DNA from: Planctomycetota bacterium
Lineage (GTDB): Bacteria; Planctomycetota; Phycisphaerae; UBA1845
Reading direction: 5' to 3'
DNA length: 16,423 bases
Assembly (NCBI GenBank): GCA_024277835.1
Contig: JAJRUK010000230.1
Coordinates: forward strand, 1 to 16,423
Part shown: piece after piece, positions 6,324-14,221 of the stretch
How positions within the stretch are numbered: position 1 is the first letter of the stretch
Layout: each line of letters opens with the position of its first letter
Program-made: the position numbers and the translations under genes
The notes under the pieces: generated by a model
What the model was told of the DNA's origin: nothing
The model's database searches: none
Seen by the model: only the letters and a program-made list of their open reading frames with translations

Positions 6324-7256
6324 ATGCAAAAAACCTTGTTGGCGCCTATCGCGGCGGTCATCCTGTTAGCATTCTTTTGCAGTGGAAGTCAAACGATGGG
6401 GCAAGAGAGTGCCCCGACCGTCAGACTGGATGCTTCCCATCCGCCTTCACTCTCCCTGACCAATAGCTACATCACCGATTCTGGTCTTAGCAGCTACGGC
6501 GCATTTTTCCAGAAACGCGGCAATCAGGATGTTTTGGGCGGAAGCGCGAAGTCGCACGATTACCGCGAGTTAAGCGACTTTTTCAACGTGCGTGAAGCTA
6601 ACGTCAACACCGTGCAGGGCGAGTGGGAGTTAGAACTTGAGGGCGACTGGGTGACCGGCGCAAAAGTGGATGACGATTTCACGTTTACGCCAAACATCAA
6701 ATACGGCCTAACCGACGACATGTTCATCGAGCTTGAAGTCCGACCGCTTGTCATCGGCGACGGCAAGCATCAGGGCGAGGGTGATACGTCCATTCAATTG
6801 TTCTACCAGTTTACTCGGGAGACCGACGACTTGCCCGCGTTCGCCACCTGGGTCGAAGCTCGCCTCCCCACGGGCGAAGGCTCTGCCGGGGTTGACGGCG
6901 AGGTGCATTTCAACCTGACCAAGACACTCATGCCTGATGTGCGTGGCCACCTTGAAGGATTCGTACTATCGGCGAACGGCGGTCGCGGAGACGAAGGAAA
7001 TGACCGGCGTTCCCTCCAGTGGGGGACGGGTATCGGACTTGATTACCAAATCGACGACCTGACGATTTGCACGATCAACTACTTGAATCGCAGCAGCGAG
7101 ATCTTTGGCCATGCAAACCAACAGATCCTGGAAATCGGTGGCGTGAGGCAGATCGCCGAGGACCAGCACTTGAAGCTCGCGTTCGACATCGGCTTGGACA
7201 ACAGTGAAGAGGCGCGAGACTTCGGCGTAAAACTACTCTGGTCTGTCGAATGGTAG
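6324..7256 (+). CDS. Outer-membrane beta-barrel protein (putative channel/transporter)
   Basis: The product has 310 residues with a Sec signal peptide (MQKTLLAPIAAVILLAFFCS, cleavage likely near MGQ-ES). The mature part is made of alternating polar and hydrophobic strands separated by acidic turns, for example VQGEWELELEGDW, NIKYGLTDDMFIELEVRPL, SIQLFYQF, ATWVEARLPTG and KLAFDIGL. It ends in VKLLWSVEW, with the aromatic last residue typical of outer-membrane barrels. The style is that of the proteins often called MetA-pathway-of-phenol-degradation or generic transporter barrels. AAAGGA seven nt before the ATG at 6324 decides for this start over the ATG at 6318. It is the first gene after operator site 2 and leads the efflux operon, so it may act as a porin or accessory channel under the same stress; the substrate is unknown. 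Confidence 0.85.
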   Translation: MQKTLLAPIAAVILLAFFCSGSQTMGQESAPTVRLDASHPPSLSLTNSYITDSGLSSYGAFFQKRGNQDVLGGSAKSHDYRELSDFFNVREANVNTVQGEWELELEGDWVTGAKVDDDFTFTPNIKYGLTDDMFIELEVRPLVIGDGKHQGEGDTSIQLFYQFTRETDDLPAFATWVEARLPTGEGSAGVDGEVHFNLTKTLMPDVRGHLEGFVLSANGGRGDEGNDRRSLQWGTGIGLDYQIDDLTICTINYLNRSSEIFGHANQQILEIGGVRQIAEDQHLKLAFDIGLDNSEEARDFGVKLLWSVEW

Positions 7257-7288
7257 GCGCGGGGGATGAGCATCGCGCGGAATGTCAT

Positions 7289-7311
7289 TGTCTGGCACCT
7301 ATGCACAGACA
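7289..7311 (+). other. Stem-loop between the barrel gene and the outer-membrane factor
   Basis: TGTCTG-GCA pairs with TGC-A-CAGACA around loop CCTA, giving nine base pairs with one bulged A (7305). No T run follows, so it is not a classical terminator. In this 120-nt gap it could set mRNA processing or partial read-through between the barrel gene and the pump genes. Confidence 0.4.
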
Positions 7312-7376
7312 CATGTGATACAGTTTCGCCAACGCTCATGACTTTGGGAGTACGCGCGAACACGAAAAGAGCGTAG

Positions 7377-8942
7377 ATGCGACACGCTGGCGAGATTAAT
7401 GTGCGCTTGTTCGTTCTCTACGTCGCGTACGTTACGAGTATTGTGACTGCTTCGTGGCTCTGCGGGGTCGGTTGCGTACGTGTCGATCCTCGACGCGACT
7501 TCGGCCGCGCCGAACAAATGGTCGTGTCACGGACCGGAGTAGAGCGAGCCTACAATCCTGGAACCCCGTATGCTACTGAGGACGCTGTTGAGTCGCTCCT
7601 CGCGGATGGATTGACTACGGACGAAGCGGTACAGGTCGCCTTGCTCAACAACAGGCGGTTTCAAGCGCTCGTCCAGGGGATCGGCGTCTCGCGCGCGGAT
7701 GTGGTTCAGTCTGGATTACTGTCGAACCCCTCGCTTGGATTCAGCACTCGCTTTCCCGAAGGCGGTGGCCGATCCAACCTCACGATGACCTTCGCCCAGC
7801 AAATTGCGGATCTCTGGCTGATCCCGGTCCGCAAGAGGATCGCAGAAGCCGCCCTTGAGCAAATGATCCTAAACATCGCCAACGAAGCCAACAACCTCGC
7901 CATGAACGCCAGACGCGACAGCTATCAACTCATCGCATGGAAGCGGTTGGCGACGATTGGTGGCAAGACGCTCGAACTTGCGAATCAATCGCTGAAGTTG
8001 GCCAACGATCGGTTCGAGGCAGGCGAAGCGGGGAAAGTCGATGTCAATCTGGCGCGAGCGAACATGCTCAACGAACGAGTAAGACTGATGGGCCTTCAGC
8101 GCGAGATTGAAGTCTCTCGCACGACCCTTGCACACACGCTCGGTCTTGCAAGATGGCGCGAACCGTGGATCCTCAACGACTCACTGCCGCAAGACACGTT
8201 TACGATCAAAGATGATGAGTCGCTTCTGATCTTCGCGATGCGCGAGCGGCTAGACGCACAAGCCGCGGCGTCAAGAGTGAAGGCTGCCGAGGATGAGATC
8301 AAGAGGCAGTACCTGAGTATTTTTCCCAATGTTACGCTCGGTGTCGAATGGGAGCGCCCAGAACTTCGGTCCGCTCCCGGTCGCAACATCCTGGCAGACA
8401 CAGCCCGCGGTTCCATTGCCAACGGTCGCCTCACCGCACCCAATATCCAATCTCGTGGACAACGAAAACTAGACCGGCGACAGATCATCGACTCGCTGCT
8501 AGGACCAACACTCAATATTACGCTGCCGATTTGGGATCAAAACCAGGCCCAAATTGCAAAAGCTCAGTTTCTTTCAGTATCCGCGCGAAAAGCATATGCC
8601 GCGATCCTTGACGATGTCGCTCGTGATATCCAACAAGCTCAAGCGGTGGCCGCGAACGCGTCACAATTGGTCAAGTTCTTTGAGGAGGATGCGCTGCCGC
8701 ACGCACGTCTGAGTGTAGAAGCAGCTCAACGCGGGTATCAGGCTGGAACGCTGGACATTCTCGCGTTGCTTGATCTGCAGAAGACGCTCGTCGCACAGCA
8801 GGATGCGTATATCCGCGTGAAGCGGGATCTTGCCATCGCGCTTGCGGAGCTTCGTCGCGCGACGGGCGGACGACTCCCATCGGATTCGAACGATTACGAG
8901 CAGGCGAACGACATCCCCAACCCGATCGTGGAGAACCCGTAA
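7377..8942 (+). CDS. TolC/CusC-type outer-membrane efflux factor, probable lipoprotein
   Basis: The 521-residue product is of normal length for outer-membrane factors. The N-terminus (about 9-33) is hydrophobic and ends in GVGC, a loose lipobox making Cys33 the likely lipidated residue, as in CusC and OprM. Two repeats of the outer-membrane efflux domain are visible. The first starts at LTTDEAVQVALLNNR (79-93), continues through QSGLLSNPSLGFS and has long helices such as ESLKLANDRFEAGEAGKVDV-like coils. The second ends with AAQRGYQAGTLDILALLDLQ and a long C-terminal helix. The trimer would form the exit duct for the RND pump encoded downstream. Start at ATG 7377 has only AAAAGAG ahead; a GTG at 7401 closer to the hydrophobic stretch is an alternative. 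The stop TAA overlaps the next start (TAATG), showing tight coupling. Confidence 0.93.
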   Translation: MRHAGEINVRLFVLYVAYVTSIVTASWLCGVGCVRVDPRRDFGRAEQMVVSRTGVERAYNPGTPYATEDAVESLLADGLTTDEAVQVALLNNRRFQALVQGIGVSRADVVQSGLLSNPSLGFSTRFPEGGGRSNLTMTFAQQIADLWLIPVRKRIAEAALEQMILNIANEANNLAMNARRDSYQLIAWKRLATIGGKTLELANQSLKLANDRFEAGEAGKVDVNLARANMLNERVRLMGLQREIEVSRTTLAHTLGLARWREPWILNDSLPQDTFTIKDDESLLIFAMRERLDAQAAASRVKAAEDEIKRQYLSIFPNVTLGVEWERPELRSAPGRNILADTARGSIANGRLTAPNIQSRGQRKLDRRQIIDSLLGPTLNITLPIWDQNQAQIAKAQFLSVSARKAYAAILDDVARDIQQAQAVAANASQLVKFFEEDALPHARLSVEAAQRGYQAGTLDILALLDLQKTLVAQQDAYIRVKRDLAIALAELRRATGGRLPSDSNDYEQANDIPNPIVENP

Positions 8943-9127
8943 TGGTGAAGACTCTTCGTGCATATTCCTTTCTCATTCCTGCAGCTTGCGGTCTGCTGAT
9001 GTTGACAACCGGATGCGTCATCGCGACGAATTCATCGCTCGCCGCCGACGCGTCCGCACGATCGACCGACTTGACAGTATTCATCCAACAATTCGCACGG
9101 GAAGCGCTCGCAGCTTTCTTGTTGTAA
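8942..9127 (+). CDS. Small 61-residue lipoprotein in the efflux operon, function unknown
   Basis: The protein starts at an ATG overlapping the stop codon of the outer-membrane factor by one base (TAATG), with GGAG 8 nt upstream. It has a clear lipoprotein signal: basic start MVKTLR, hydrophobic core SFLIPAACGLLML and lipobox LTTGC with Cys25. The mature part is only 37 residues, ending in an amphipathic helix (STDLTVFIQQFAREALAAFLL). The RND gene begins 13 nt later. Its position between outer-membrane factor and pump, the proper signal and the ribosome binding site make it a real gene rather than a chance frame. It could be an accessory subunit that contacts the pump or the duct. CusF sits at a comparable place in cus operons, but this protein has no CusF-like barrel and no Met/His metal ligands. 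Confidence 0.8.
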   Translation: MVKTLRAYSFLIPAACGLLMLTTGCVIATNSSLAADASARSTDLTVFIQQFAREALAAFLL

Positions 9128-9140
9128 CGCCCAGACGACG

Positions 9141-12100
9141 ATGACCAAGAACCTTTCATCCGCGAACGAATCCGATGAACCAAATGGGGAAACCAATGCG
9201 GCGATTCGCTTAAAGGAAGAGGGGTTCTTTGTTCGTCACCGAAAAAGCATCTTGTTTGTGACGATGGTCGCGTGCCTTGGTGGTGCGTATTCTGCTTATC
9301 GAATGCCCTCGTCCGTGTTCCCACAAACCGACTTCCCGCGCGTCGTTATTCTCATCGACAACGGCGTCATGCCCGCCGACGAGATGATGGCTACGATCAC
9401 TCGACCGATCGAAGAGTCGATGAAGAACATCCCGGGGGCGATCAAAGTTCGCTCTGCCACCGGTCGCGGGGCAGCCTCGGTCAACGTATTTTTCACCTGG
9501 CAGACGGATATGGTCCAGGCGGAGCTTTATGTTCTAGGGCGATTGTCGCAGATACGCGGAACACTTCCCACGACGGCAACGACCGCCGTTCATCGCTTGA
9601 CCTTCTCGGCGTTTCCTATCCTTGGGATCAGCCTGACAAGCAATACACGAAGCATGACAGACCTATGGCAGACGGCGCGATACGACATCAAGCCTCGGTT
9701 TTTGCGGATCGAAGGCGTTGCGCGCGTCGCGCTCGTCGGCGGGGACGTTCCGGAGTTCCATGTGCTGGTCGATCCGGTCAAACTCTCCGCGTTTCGCCTT
9801 ACGCTCAAGCAGGTTAGCGACGCCATCGCAAAAACGAACAAATTCGTCCCCGCCGGAATGCAAGAGGAAAACCATCAGCTCTATCTGACGCTTGTCGATG
9901 GTCGCGTCGGAAATCGGGAAGGAATTGAGGACGTCGTTGTTTCATGGGCGGGAGGAACGCCTATCCAGATTCGCGACATCGCAACCGTGCGACCGGGGGC
10001 AGCCCCAAGATTCAATATCGTCACAGCGGACGGTGTGGACGCGGTTCTGCTCAATATTTACGCACAACCCGACGGCAGCACGCTCAGCATTGCGAAGGAT
10101 CTTAAGAAAGAGTTGGCCTCGCTTCGCCGCGAACTTCCCCGTGATATGCGACTGGCGTTTTTTTATGACCAGTCATCGTTCGTCCGCGAGGGCGTCGCGA
10201 GCGTATGGGAGAGCATCATCATCGGGCTTGCTCTATCTGTGCTCGTACTTTTCGCGTTTCTTAGAACTGCGACAACGACATTCGTGGCAGCGCTGGCGAT
10301 CCCGGTAACGATTCTTGTCACGATGGCGGGCATGCATCTGTTCCACATGAGCTTCAATCTGATGTCACTCGGTGGCATCGCCGCTGCGATCGGAATGGTG
10401 ATCGACGACGCCATCGTCATCGTCGAGTCGATTGACGCTAAGATTTTCGCCGGGCACGCGCCGCGCCGCGCTGCGTTGCTTGCAGTTCGCGAGGTCGGAG
10501 TGCCACTTATTGGCAGCACGCTTACCCCCGTCGTGGTATTCATACCGCTCACCTACCTCGACGGCGTGCCCGGTGTTTTCTTTCGAGCGCTCGCGTTGAC
10601 GATGGTTATCGCGCTGCTGACCTCGCTCGTGCTGGCGGTCACGCTCACACCAACGCTCGGCAGTATGGTGATTCGTGCAAGGCGGGGACCGGTTCGAGGC
10701 GAACTTGAGCAAGGTGGCCCCGTCTTGCGGCGAATCATCGGGGGTTACGAACGGGTCTTGCGTTACGCGTTGCATCATCTTGGGTTATCGACGATTTGCA
10801 TGCTGGCGGTCATCGCGACCGGCGTTTTTCTTTACACCCGCCTTGAAACGGATTTTCTGCCAGCGCAAGACGAGGGGGCGTTTGTTCTGGACTATTTCTC
10901 GCGTCCCGGAACAAGCCTCGCCGAAACGGATCGAATGCTTCGCCATGTCGAAGAAATTCTACGCGAAACGCCCGAGGTCCAGAGCTATTCGCGACGAACA
11001 GGGGCCCGACTCGCGCTCGCCATCGCGGAACCCAATACCGGCGACTTCCTCGTCAAGTTGAGATCCCAACGGCAGCGAAGTACCGACGACGTCGTTGATG
11101 AGCTTCGAGAACGAATCACCGCCGCAGAGCCAGCGCTGCAAACAGAGTTCCCCGGCGTGCTCGGCGACCTCATCGGCGATCTAACTTGGTCCCCCAACCC
11201 GATCGAAATCAAAATCTTCACATCCGACACCGAAAAGCTCAAACGTGTCGCGAGACAAATCGCCAACGCGATCGAAACCGTCCCAGGTGTCGTTGATGTG
11301 ATTGATGGCCTGATCGTGGCTGGTCCCACACTCTCGTTCCACATACGTCGAACCGATGCGGCGCGCGTTGGACTCAATACCGATCAGATTGGGACAATGT
11401 TGCGAACGGCGCTTCTGGGAATGAACACGTCGTATGTGCTCGAAGGTGATCGCACCGTCGGCGTTCGCGTCCTTCTCACGGGCAACCGTCAAAAACGGGC
11501 CGCCGAGATTGCCGAGCTGCCTCTGCGAACACCGGCCGGTCCTCGCGTGACGCTTCACGAAGTGACAAACGTGCGACACCAACCGGGTTTACTCGAGCGC
11601 CACCGCGAAGACCTCCGAGAGCTAATCGCCGTTTCCGGACGCCTCGCAGGACGCGACCTCGGCAGCGGAATTGCTGCAATCAAGGAAAAACTGGCGCAAA
11701 CGGTGACCATTCCACCGGACGTCACGATCGAATACGGCGGCCTCTTTCAGCAACAGCAAGAGTCGTTTCGCAATCTCATGTTCGTTCTGGTGATGGCGAC
11801 TCTGCTGGTCTTCGGTGTACTCCTGATCGAGTTCCGCTCGGTGCTACAACCTCTCTCGATCGTAGTCGGCGCAGTGCTCGCGATGTTCGGCGTCATCGGA
11901 GCACTCTGGGTGACCGGAACTTCGCTCAACATCGTCTCCTTCCTTGGCGCGATCATCGGCGTGGGTATTGTCGCAAAAAATGGCATTCTCATGCTGGATT
12001 TCGTGGACCAACTCCGGGGGCGAGGTCTCTCACTCGTCGAGTCACTTGTTCAGTCAGGCAGACGACGACTCCGACCAGTGCTCATGACATCGATGACGAC

Positions 12101-12320
12101 ATTTCTGGGACTACTTCCTTTGGCCTATGGTGTCGGAGCCGGGGCGGACATGCTGCGTCCGCTCGCGATCGCGGTCATCGGCGCACTGTGCGTCTCGCTG
12201 CTACTTTCACTCATCGCGACGCCCGTTTGTTATTACATGCTGATGGGCGTTTTCCGCCTCGATGGCGTTGTGGTGGACAGCGTCTCTGCAGTAGGCGCGC
12301 CGGAAACAAGGGAGAACTGA
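9141..12320 (+). CDS. RND-family efflux pump, inner-membrane subunit (HAE-like)
   Basis: This 1059-residue protein is full length for the AcrB/CusA superfamily. Helix 1 lies at about 36-54; two large periplasmic porter loops (about 55-350 and 567-877) separate two sets of six helices. Helix 4 carries GMVIDDAIVIVES with Asp422-Asp423, the proton-relay pair of the AcrB branch. Helix 10 carries GIVAKNGILMLDF with Lys946, matching AcrB Lys940. The opening PSSVFPQTDFPRVVI and the TRPIEESMKNIPG segment are also typical. CusA/CzcA pumps have one Asp in helix 4 (DxAIVMIEN or DGAVIIVEN), so this is not a standard heavy-metal pump. Only Met599 lies in residues 570-700, so the CusA three-methionine site is absent. 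No clear ribosome binding site precedes the ATG, suggesting translation coupled to the lipoprotein gene 13 nt upstream. It would work with the outer-membrane factor and the adaptor. Confidence 0.96.
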   Translation: MTKNLSSANESDEPNGETNAAIRLKEEGFFVRHRKSILFVTMVACLGGAYSAYRMPSSVFPQTDFPRVVILIDNGVMPADEMMATITRPIEESMKNIPGAIKVRSATGRGAASVNVFFTWQTDMVQAELYVLGRLSQIRGTLPTTATTAVHRLTFSAFPILGISLTSNTRSMTDLWQTARYDIKPRFLRIEGVARVALVGGDVPEFHVLVDPVKLSAFRLTLKQVSDAIAKTNKFVPAGMQEENHQLYLTLVDGRVGNREGIEDVVVSWAGGTPIQIRDIATVRPGAAPRFNIVTADGVDAVLLNIYAQPDGSTLSIAKDLKKELASLRRELPRDMRLAFFYDQSSFVREGVASVWESIIIGLALSVLVLFAFLRTATTTFVAALAIPVTILVTMAGMHLFHMSFNLMSLGGIAAAIGMVIDDAIVIVESIDAKIFAGHAPRRAALLAVREVGVPLIGSTLTPVVVFIPLTYLDGVPGVFFRALALTMVIALLTSLVLAVTLTPTLGSMVIRARRGPVRGELEQGGPVLRRIIGGYERVLRYALHHLGLSTICMLAVIATGVFLYTRLETDFLPAQDEGAFVLDYFSRPGTSLAETDRMLRHVEEILRETPEVQSYSRRTGARLALAIAEPNTGDFLVKLRSQRQRSTDDVVDELRERITAAEPALQTEFPGVLGDLIGDLTWSPNPIEIKIFTSDTEKLKRVARQIANAIETVPGVVDVIDGLIVAGPTLSFHIRRTDAARVGLNTDQIGTMLRTALLGMNTSYVLEGDRTVGVRVLLTGNRQKRAAEIAELPLRTPAGPRVTLHEVTNVRHQPGLLERHREDLRELIAVSGRLAGRDLGSGIAAIKEKLAQTVTIPPDVTIEYGGLFQQQQESFRNLMFVLVMATLLVFGVLLIEFRSVLQPLSIVVGAVLAMFGVIGALWVTGTSLNIVSFLGAIIGVGIVAKNGILMLDFVDQLRGRGLSLVESLVQSGRRRLRPVLMTSMTTFLGLLPLAYGVGAGADMLRPLAIAVIGALCVSLLLSLIATPVCYYMLMGVFRLDGVVVDSVSAVGAPETREN

Positions 12321-12327
12321 AAGCATC

Positions 12328-13629
12328 ATGAATTGCAGACGTTTCATGCAAAACCGATTCGGGCGTGTCAGGCACTGGCATCGCCGGCGTTGGTGTTTCG
12401 TTCTCTCGCTGACAATTCTACCTGCTACGGTTGGCTGCACCCAGGAAGAACCGACCTCGGACGAAGCGCCGTTTGAAGCATCTTCTCCGGTACCGGTTCG
12501 CGTCGCCAAAGCGCAAATGACAACCCTGCGACCGTCCATCGACCTCGTTGGAATTCTCATCGCCATACCAGAGCGCACAGCCATCATTGCAACACAAATC
12601 GAAGGGCGAATTAAGGCAGTATCTGTGGTCGAAGGCGAGGTCGTAGAGAGCGGGCAAACCCTTGTATTGTTGGATGAGCGCCCGGCGAAAGCTGAAAAAC
12701 TCCGCGCTCAAGCGGTGGTCAGTCGGCAACGCGCCGTGCTCGATCGGTTGACGCACGGATACCTTCCACAGGAAATCGAGAGCGCAAAGCAAGATGCGCA
12801 AAAGGCCAAGGCTGAGTTGGAGTCGCTCCGCCTGCGCGTCGTCGCTGCGACAAAGTTGTTCGAGAAGAATGAAATGTCCGACGTTGAGTACAAGAGACTC
12901 AAATCAATGGTCCGACGAGATAAAGCTGCCTACGCAGCCGCCTTAGCAAAGCTTGATCTTTACGAAGTTGGCACGCGTCCCGAATCGATCGCCGAAGCGA
13001 AAGCCCAACTCGATGTCGCCAACGCTGAACTCGCCCGTGCCGGACTGGCGGTCGACTTCTGCACGATTTCAACACCTGTTGAGGGTGTGGTCACGCAGCT
13101 ACTCGCCAGACAAGGCATGCAAGTTGTCTCATCAAATCGTTTGGCCACCGTCGTAGACTTAGCGCACGTCTTCGTTCAAATGCGCGTGCCCAGCCAGTAT
13201 CTGTCGAGCGTCAAGATCGGCGCGAGCGCCGAGGTGAGCGTCCGCTCGCTCCGAGACGAAGCTTTCCATGGCAAAATTGCGCGATTCAGTGGCCAGGCAA
13301 ATCCGAACACCGGAGATGTCCAGGCGTACGCCATCCTGCAAAACCCGGAAGGACTCCTGAGACCAGGACTCGCATGCAGAGTTCGCATCTCGTTACCACC
13401 GATCGAACAAGCACTCATTGTTCCCGTCTCCGCGATCGCAGACCGCGATGGCGTATCAGTCTTACATGTCGTCCGCGACGGAAAAGCCTATGAAATACAG
13501 GTGAGCATAGGGGCCAGCATGCGAGAGTATGTGCAGGTTATTGATAGCTTGTCGCCCGGCGATCTCGTCATCACGAAAGGCGGCTATGGACTGCCGGAGG
13601 GTTGCCGCGTAACTACTTCGTCGCCGTAG
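12328..13629 (+). CDS. RND efflux periplasmic adaptor (membrane fusion protein), probable lipoprotein
   Basis: This 433-residue HlyD/AcrA-type adaptor links the RND pump to the outer-membrane factor. A basic N-terminus (RHWHRRRW) is followed by a hydrophobic stretch ending in ATVGC, making Cys37 a likely lipidation site. The first half of the lipoyl domain is IIATQIEGRIKAVSVVEGEVVESGQTLVLLDE (about 86-117), and its second half is TISTPVEGVVTQLLARQGMQV (about 246-266). A long alpha-helical hairpin (about 120-240) lies between them, followed by beta-barrel (QMRVPSQYLSSVKIGASAEV) and membrane-proximal domains (LIVPVSAI...VITKGGYGLPEG). The gene follows the pump after 7 nt. Only one Met lies in the N-terminal mature part, unlike CusB with its methionine metal site. 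Having the adaptor last in the operon is less usual than the adaptor-pump order. Confidence 0.94.
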   Translation: MNCRRFMQNRFGRVRHWHRRRWCFVLSLTILPATVGCTQEEPTSDEAPFEASSPVPVRVAKAQMTTLRPSIDLVGILIAIPERTAIIATQIEGRIKAVSVVEGEVVESGQTLVLLDERPAKAEKLRAQAVVSRQRAVLDRLTHGYLPQEIESAKQDAQKAKAELESLRLRVVAATKLFEKNEMSDVEYKRLKSMVRRDKAAYAAALAKLDLYEVGTRPESIAEAKAQLDVANAELARAGLAVDFCTISTPVEGVVTQLLARQGMQVVSSNRLATVVDLAHVFVQMRVPSQYLSSVKIGASAEVSVRSLRDEAFHGKIARFSGQANPNTGDVQAYAILQNPEGLLRPGLACRVRISLPPIEQALIVPVSAIADRDGVSVLHVVRDGKAYEIQVSIGASMREYVQVIDSLSPGDLVITKGGYGLPEGCRVTTSSP

Positions 13630-13837
13630 CCGCCTCCGCTGTATCGTCGTACATCGCGCAGTAGAGATCAAGGATTTCGCTGTTCTTGCTGCGCGTACAC
13701 ATTGACACGAACGCATACCGATGAGCGTGCAGGTTCACAACCATGGCTAAGGTTTCAAGCGACAGCGTCAGCGCACCGACGTACTGCGAGAGAACAGCGC
13801 AACACCGCCCGCGCGGGAATATTTGGGTAGCGACCAT
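13613..13837 (-). CDS. Possible small protein, unrecognised
   Basis: A minus-strand frame of 74 residues starts at ATG 13837 and overlaps the adaptor gene tail-to-tail by 17 nt. Codons are rich in G/C at third positions, as in genuine genes here, and the product is plausibly helical (LETLAMVVNLHAHRYAFV, NSEILDLYCAMYDD). No signal peptide, known motif or good ribosome binding site is seen; GGGACG is about 14 nt away. It may be the surviving end of an older gene or a chance frame. I cannot name a family. Confidence 0.3.
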   Translation of the reverse strand: MVATQIFPRGRCCAVLSQYVGALTLSLETLAMVVNLHAHRYAFVSMCTRSKNSEILDLYCAMYDDTAEAATATK

Positions 13838-14153
13838 GAAAAAACCGCGTCCCAAGGTCAGAAACGCGATTCATCGGGGAGGGGGATTCTTTTCACCCAT
13901 CGCCGCTCACGTCGCGACATAGCCGTTTGGTGGTATAAGTGCTGCCAAGACATAGGCTTACAGCTCGGCGTCAGTTCATGTTCGTCCCGAACCGTTACGA
14001 TTCGTGACCCGCAGATTGGGACAGCGAAAAAGACTGTGAATCGCCCAGGATGGCTACTCCCTCTATGATCATGTTCCGCTGAGCGCGAAGCGCTTCGGCG
14101 ACTCGTGACTTTCCGTTCTCCAAGTTGATTGCGCAGAACATCGACTCCTGCCC
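13838..14153. other. Non-coding stretch upstream of the WYL regulator
   Basis: No convincing gene on either strand. It contains the 12-base perfect palindrome CGAAGCGCTTCG (14086-14097), which might be an operator for the regulator but has no second copy in the window. Confidence 0.4.
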
Positions 14154-14183
14154 TTGTCACTATCCCAGCCACGGGTGTAAACT
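14154..14183 (+). promoter_or_regulatory. Sigma70-type promoter of the WYL regulator gene
   Basis: TTGTCA (14154-14159, 5 of 6 to consensus), 18-nt spacer, TAAACT (14178-14183, 4 of 6). Transcription would start near 14190, about 30 nt before the ATG at 14222. Confidence 0.55.
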
Positions 14184-14221
14184 CCCACAACACTCGTTGA
14201 AACCGAAGCAGAGGAGTATCC

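Noticed and set aside
7377..13629. Reading the operon as a canonical cusCFBA copper/silver operon
   Set aside because: Gene order differs, no CusF-like protein, the pump has an AcrB-type Asp pair and lacks the methionine site, so gene symbols of that system are not justified.
13836..13922. Plus-strand mini-frame of 28 residues starting MKKPRPKVRN
   Set aside because: No ribosome binding site, no recognisable feature, and within a mostly non-coding stretch.
13866..14044. Eight-base inverted repeat GCGATTCA / TGAATCGC that might bound a small mobile element
   Set aside because: Too short, no transposase and no target-site duplication; likely chance.
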